A stretch of 35,907 nt of DNA, from positions 1-35,907 of the forward strand of contig CAISZN010000275.1 of NCBI GenBank assembly GCA_903889985.1, written 5' to 3'. The number at the start of each line of letters is the position of its first letter. The first letter of the stretch is position 1. Positions 33,347 to 35,907 of this stretch are shown in pieces. The notes beneath the pieces were generated by a model that saw only the letters and a list, made by a program, of their open reading frames with translations, was not told the DNA's origin and searched no databases. Both the position numbers and the translations under genes were made by a program. Source of the stretch: an uncultured Hyphomicrobiales bacterium. GTDB taxonomy: Bacteria; Pseudomonadota; Alphaproteobacteria; Rhizobiales; Beijerinckiaceae.

Positions 33347-34768
33347 CTATGTACGACGGCGGCGTCCACTGAAAGGATTGTTAGAGGTTCGCTTGCTGAT
33401 GCGGATTGGCACACCGTGCAGCCCGAAGGTCTCTCGCAACCCGTTGATCAGAAAGCGTTCGTAGCTTGTCGGGAGGGCATCGAGCTGATTTCCGAACAGA
33501 ACGAAATGCGGCGGTCGGGCCTTTGGTTGCGTCGTATAGCGGATCTTGATGCGGAATCCGGACACTGCCGGCGGCGGCGTACGCTCGATCACGGGTGCAA
33601 GCCAGCGGTTGAGGCGGCCAGTCGAGATGCGGATGTTCCAGATCTCGTGGACCTTGAAGATGGCTTCCATGAGCTTCTCGACACCGCTTCCAATCAGTCC
33701 GGAAAGCGGGATCACGGGTGTTCCGCGCACCTGAGGCAACAGGCGATCAGCTTCCTCGCGAAGCTCGAGCAATCGCTTGCCCGGTTCAGCAACCAGATCC
33801 CACTTGTTGAGGCCGATCACCAGTGCACGGCCTTCCTTGGCGACCAGATCGGTGATTGTCAGGTCCTGCTTCTCGAAGGGAATGGTTGCATCGAGCAAAA
33901 CCACAACAACTTCGGCGAAGCGCACGGCTCTGATAGCGTCAGCAGCGGCCAGTTTTTCGAGCTTGTCCTGAACGTTGGCACGTTTGCGCAGGCCTGCCGT
34001 GTCGAACATCTTCATCTTGCGATAGGAGCCGTCACGACGCGACCAGTCGAACGAAACGCCGATGGAATCGCGCGTGATCCCTGCCTCAGGACCAGTCAGG
34101 AGGCGCTCTTCGCCAAGAATCCTGTTGATCAGGGTCGACTTGCCTGCATTGGGCCGGCCGACGATGGCAACCCGCAGGGGCTTTGAAACATCGAGTTCAG
34201 TACCATCCTCTTCGTCGCCGAACTCAGGATGCTCTTCCTCTTCCTCGACCTGCTCCACCGGCACGGCGGTGTGCTCCGGCAGGGAGCGAAGCAGCGCCTC
34301 ATAGAGCGCACTCAGGCCATCACCGTGCTCGGCTGAAAAGACCAGCGGCTCGCCAAGGCCCAGTTCGAAGGCCTCCATTGCACCGGCCTCGCCCTGCTTG
34401 CCCTCAGCCTTGTTGGCAAGGAGCACGATGGGCTTGTCCGCACGGCGCACGAGATCGGCGAAGTAGCGGTCGTTCGGGACCACGCCAACCCGGGCATCGA
34501 TCATGAACAGGATGAGATCTGCCTGCAGGATCGCCGCCTCGGTCTGGGCGCGCATGCGACCCGACATGGACGCCTCATCACCTTCCTCAAGGCCAGCAGT
34601 GTCGATGATCGTGAAGTCGAGATCGCCCAGATGGGCCTCACCCTCTCGGCGGTCACGGGTCACGCCGGGCTGGTCGTCGACGAGCGCGAGCTTCTTTCCG
34701 ACGAGGCGATTGAACAAGGTCGACTTGCCGACATTCGGCCGGCCGATAATGGCAGCTGTAAAAGACAT
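33347..34768 (-). CDS. der: Ribosome-assembly GTPase Der (EngA)
   Basis: A 473-residue protein with two tandem GTPase domains and a KH-like C-terminal domain. The first domain has GRPNVGKST (9-17), DTAGL and NKAEG; the second, beginning near residue 205, has [23 protein letters not shown] and NKWDL. Der is needed for 50S subunit maturation. I prefer the ATG at 34768 ([16 protein letters not shown]) because family members start right at this block; a start at 34816 would add 16 unrelated residues. An acidic linker ([15 protein letters not shown]) separates the G-domains. It follows the YfgM-like gene. Confidence 0.96.
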   Translation of the reverse strand: MSFTAAIIGRPNVGKSTLFNRLVGKKLALVDDQPGVTRDRREGEAHLGDLDFTIIDTAGLEEGDEASMSGRMRAQTEAAILQADLILFMIDARVGVVPNDRYFADLVRRADKPIVLLANKAEGKQGEAGAMEAFELGLGEPLVFSAEHGDGLSALYEALLRSLPEHTAVPVEQVEEEEEHPEFGDEEDGTELDVSKPLRVAIVGRPNAGKSTLINRILGEERLLTGPEAGITRDSIGVSFDWSRRDGSYRKMKMFDTAGLRKRANVQDKLEKLAAADAIRAVRFAEVVVVLLDATIPFEKQDLTITDLVAKEGRALVIGLNKWDLVAEPGKRLLELREEADRLLPQVRGTPVIPLSGLIGSGVEKLMEAIFKVHEIWNIRISTGRLNRWLAPVIERTPPPAVSGFRIKIRYTTQPKARPPHFVLFGNQLDALPTSYERFLINGLRETFGLHGVPIRISKRTSNNPFSGRRRRT

Positions 34769-34897
34769 GAGAGCCGTCTGGTTCGTCGAACGCGCACGTA
34801 CGGGGCATCGGGCCACCGCCGCCGGTCGACAGGCAACAAGGCGCTACCACAAACCCCGGCGAAACGCGAGGAATTGCGCAGGCAAGCGGAAAAAGGG

Positions 34898-35575
34898 TTA
34901 CTTCTGGGCTGGAGCCGGGGCAGCAGCCTTGGGTGCACCGGTCACCAGGCCAAGAAGGGCTTCTGCCCGTTGGCGCACGTTCTGGGGCGCCTGGGCGTCA
35001 ACCACGATGGCATCCAGCCAGCGACCGGCAGCCTCGTAATTCTCCTGCTTCAGGGCAGCCACGGCCAAAAGCTCGCGGGCGGTATTGCGGAATGGCGCTC
35101 CAGCCTGTGCCAGCGGCGAAAGGCGGTTGTCGATCTCCTTGGCATCGGCCTCGTCGAGCCGCAGCATGGCTGCTCGGATCCTCGCGATGTCCTTCAGAGG
35201 CTGATCAAGAGCCTTGTCGGCGGCCAGCAGGTCATAAATCTGGACGGCCTTGGGCCGATCCTTATCGGCCGCATCCGCAGCAGCCCTGAAGCGCGCAAGT
35301 AACGCATAACCCGATGGGCCCTGCTTGACGATCTGCTGGAAGGCTTCATCTGCCTCGGCGGGCTTGTTGTCACGGGCAAGCTGGAGGGCGGCCTCATAGC
35401 TTGCGCCTGCGGCCTCGGCCTCGCTGCGCTTTTTCTCCTGCCAGAACCGCCAGCTCCCCGCTGCAGCGACGACCACGACGGCCAGAACGATGAAAAGCGT
35501 CTGGTTTTTCTTCCAGAATTCGAGAGCTCGGTCGCGACGGACCTCCTCGTCGACTTCGCGGAAAATATCGGCCAT
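34898..35575 (-). CDS. YfgM-like membrane-anchored TPR protein
   Basis: A 225-residue protein. An acidic/basic N-terminus (MADIFREVDEEVRRDRALEFW) precedes one membrane helix (about residues 26-45, LFIVLAVVVVAAAGSW), then a periplasmic helical repeat region matching the YfgM/TPR_21 family, ending in an Ala/Pro tail. In enterobacteria YfgM associates with SecYEG and periplasmic chaperones. The ATG at 35575 fits the conserved start; four extra codons are possible from 35587. The usual next gene bamB (a PQQ-repeat protein) is absent, so der follows directly after 129 bases. Confidence 0.9.
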   Translation of the reverse strand: MADIFREVDEEVRRDRALEFWKKNQTLFIVLAVVVVAAAGSWRFWQEKKRSEAEAAGASYEAALQLARDNKPAEADEAFQQIVKQGPSGYALLARFRAAADAADKDRPKAVQIYDLLAADKALDQPLKDIARIRAAMLRLDEADAKEIDNRLSPLAQAGAPFRNTARELLAVAALKQENYEAAGRWLDAIVVDAQAPQNVRQRAEALLGLVTGAPKAAAPAPAQK

Positions 35576-35825
35576 TTGCGGTTCCAATCGCGCCCGGCTG
35601 CGTCCATCGCAGCAGTCTGAGACTTGCGGTTAGCACAGCCTCTGCGCGAACGCGAGTACCACCCTGCTCGAAACAGGCGGGCTTGCCACATGCTTGTCCA
35701 AATTGGTCGCTCAATATGCCTTCAGGAATCCGGGATGGCCGACAGGTCCAGTCCTGCGCAGGCCTGTCATGGCATCGAGAACGCTCGATTTCTGCTGATT
35801 CACGAAAGGGTTCCGGGGCGGACGC

Positions 35826-35907
35826 ATGGCAAGGCATTTCGAGCCACCGGCGACGGACGAAACCAGGGGGCCAAAGGTCCTCACTCTGGTCCTCGTCGCG
35901 CTCGGCG
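35826..35907 (+). CDS. Start of a plus-strand gene (partial, possible membrane protein)
   Basis: From the ATG at 35826, 27 codons run open to the window edge, reading MARHFEPPATDETRGPKVLT and then a hydrophobic LVLVALG. GGGGCGG lies six bases upstream as a possible Shine-Dalgarno. The sequence suggests a short cytoplasmic start followed by a membrane helix. Too little is visible to name it. The 250 bases between this and the YfgM-like gene show nothing else I can support. Confidence 0.4.
   Translation, partial: MARHFEPPATDETRGPKVLTLVLVALG

Noticed and set aside
33329-34186. Plus-strand open frame opposite der
   Set aside because: Antisense to a complete two-domain GTPase; no independent support.

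Overview
The window is a compact, GC-rich chromosomal segment from an alphaproteobacterium, most likely of the order Hyphomicrobiales (Rhizobiales). The assignment rests on gene content and order: pepA-holC, lptF-lptG-lptD-surA-pdxA-rsmA, fabD-fabG-acpP-fabF-mltG-yicC-gmk, rpsF-rpsR-DUF2232-rplI, an Irr-type Fur-family regulator, and S6 and MltG proteins with the charged or proline-rich tails usual in this group. No rRNA, tRNA, CRISPR array, insertion sequence or prophage is visible. Genus cannot be told from the sequence alone.

Layout. Positions 1-2427 (minus) carry pepA, a small secreted protein and holC, which runs off the left edge. Positions 2720-10350 (plus) form one tight run: the LPS-export permeases lptF and lptG, the outer-membrane translocon lptD, a SurA-type chaperone, pdxA and rsmA, joined by 1-4 base overlaps or gaps of up to about 32 bases. 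Two small minus-strand genes follow (a YciI-like protein and a cysteine-cluster protein). The Irr-like regulator has a rich upstream region containing an Irr-box-like repeat, a 14-bp palindrome and a perfect FNR/FixK-type box. Next comes the fatty-acid run fabD-fabG-acpP-fabF, then mltG, yicC and gmk (plus, to 19175). The minus strand from 19176 to 27126 carries radA with a small coiled-coil protein upstream of it, alr, dnaB, purF and cvpA. It is interrupted by a plus-strand accessory pair (an NTF2-like protein and a TetR regulator, 20947-21986). Positions 27127-29888 hold the ribosomal-protein operon with a structured leader and a strong terminator.

Positions 29945-32682 are the least familiar coding part: two secreted proteins, the first with an apparent frameshift in its signal-peptide region, the second built from a duplicated A-B domain pair, followed by an SDR oxidoreductase. 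Positions 32683-33346 form a gene-poor patch containing what looks like the C-terminal two thirds of a CesT-type (type III secretion) chaperone and a second broken reading frame. The window closes with der and a YfgM-like TPR protein on the minus strand and the first codons of a plus-strand gene.

Most of the window is envelope biogenesis (LptF/G/D, SurA, MltG, Alr, fatty-acid synthesis) combined with replication, repair and translation housekeeping. The items most worth checking are the regulatory region of the Irr-like gene, the frameshifted secreted-protein pair, the chaperone relic, the TetR operator candidate and the rpsF leader.
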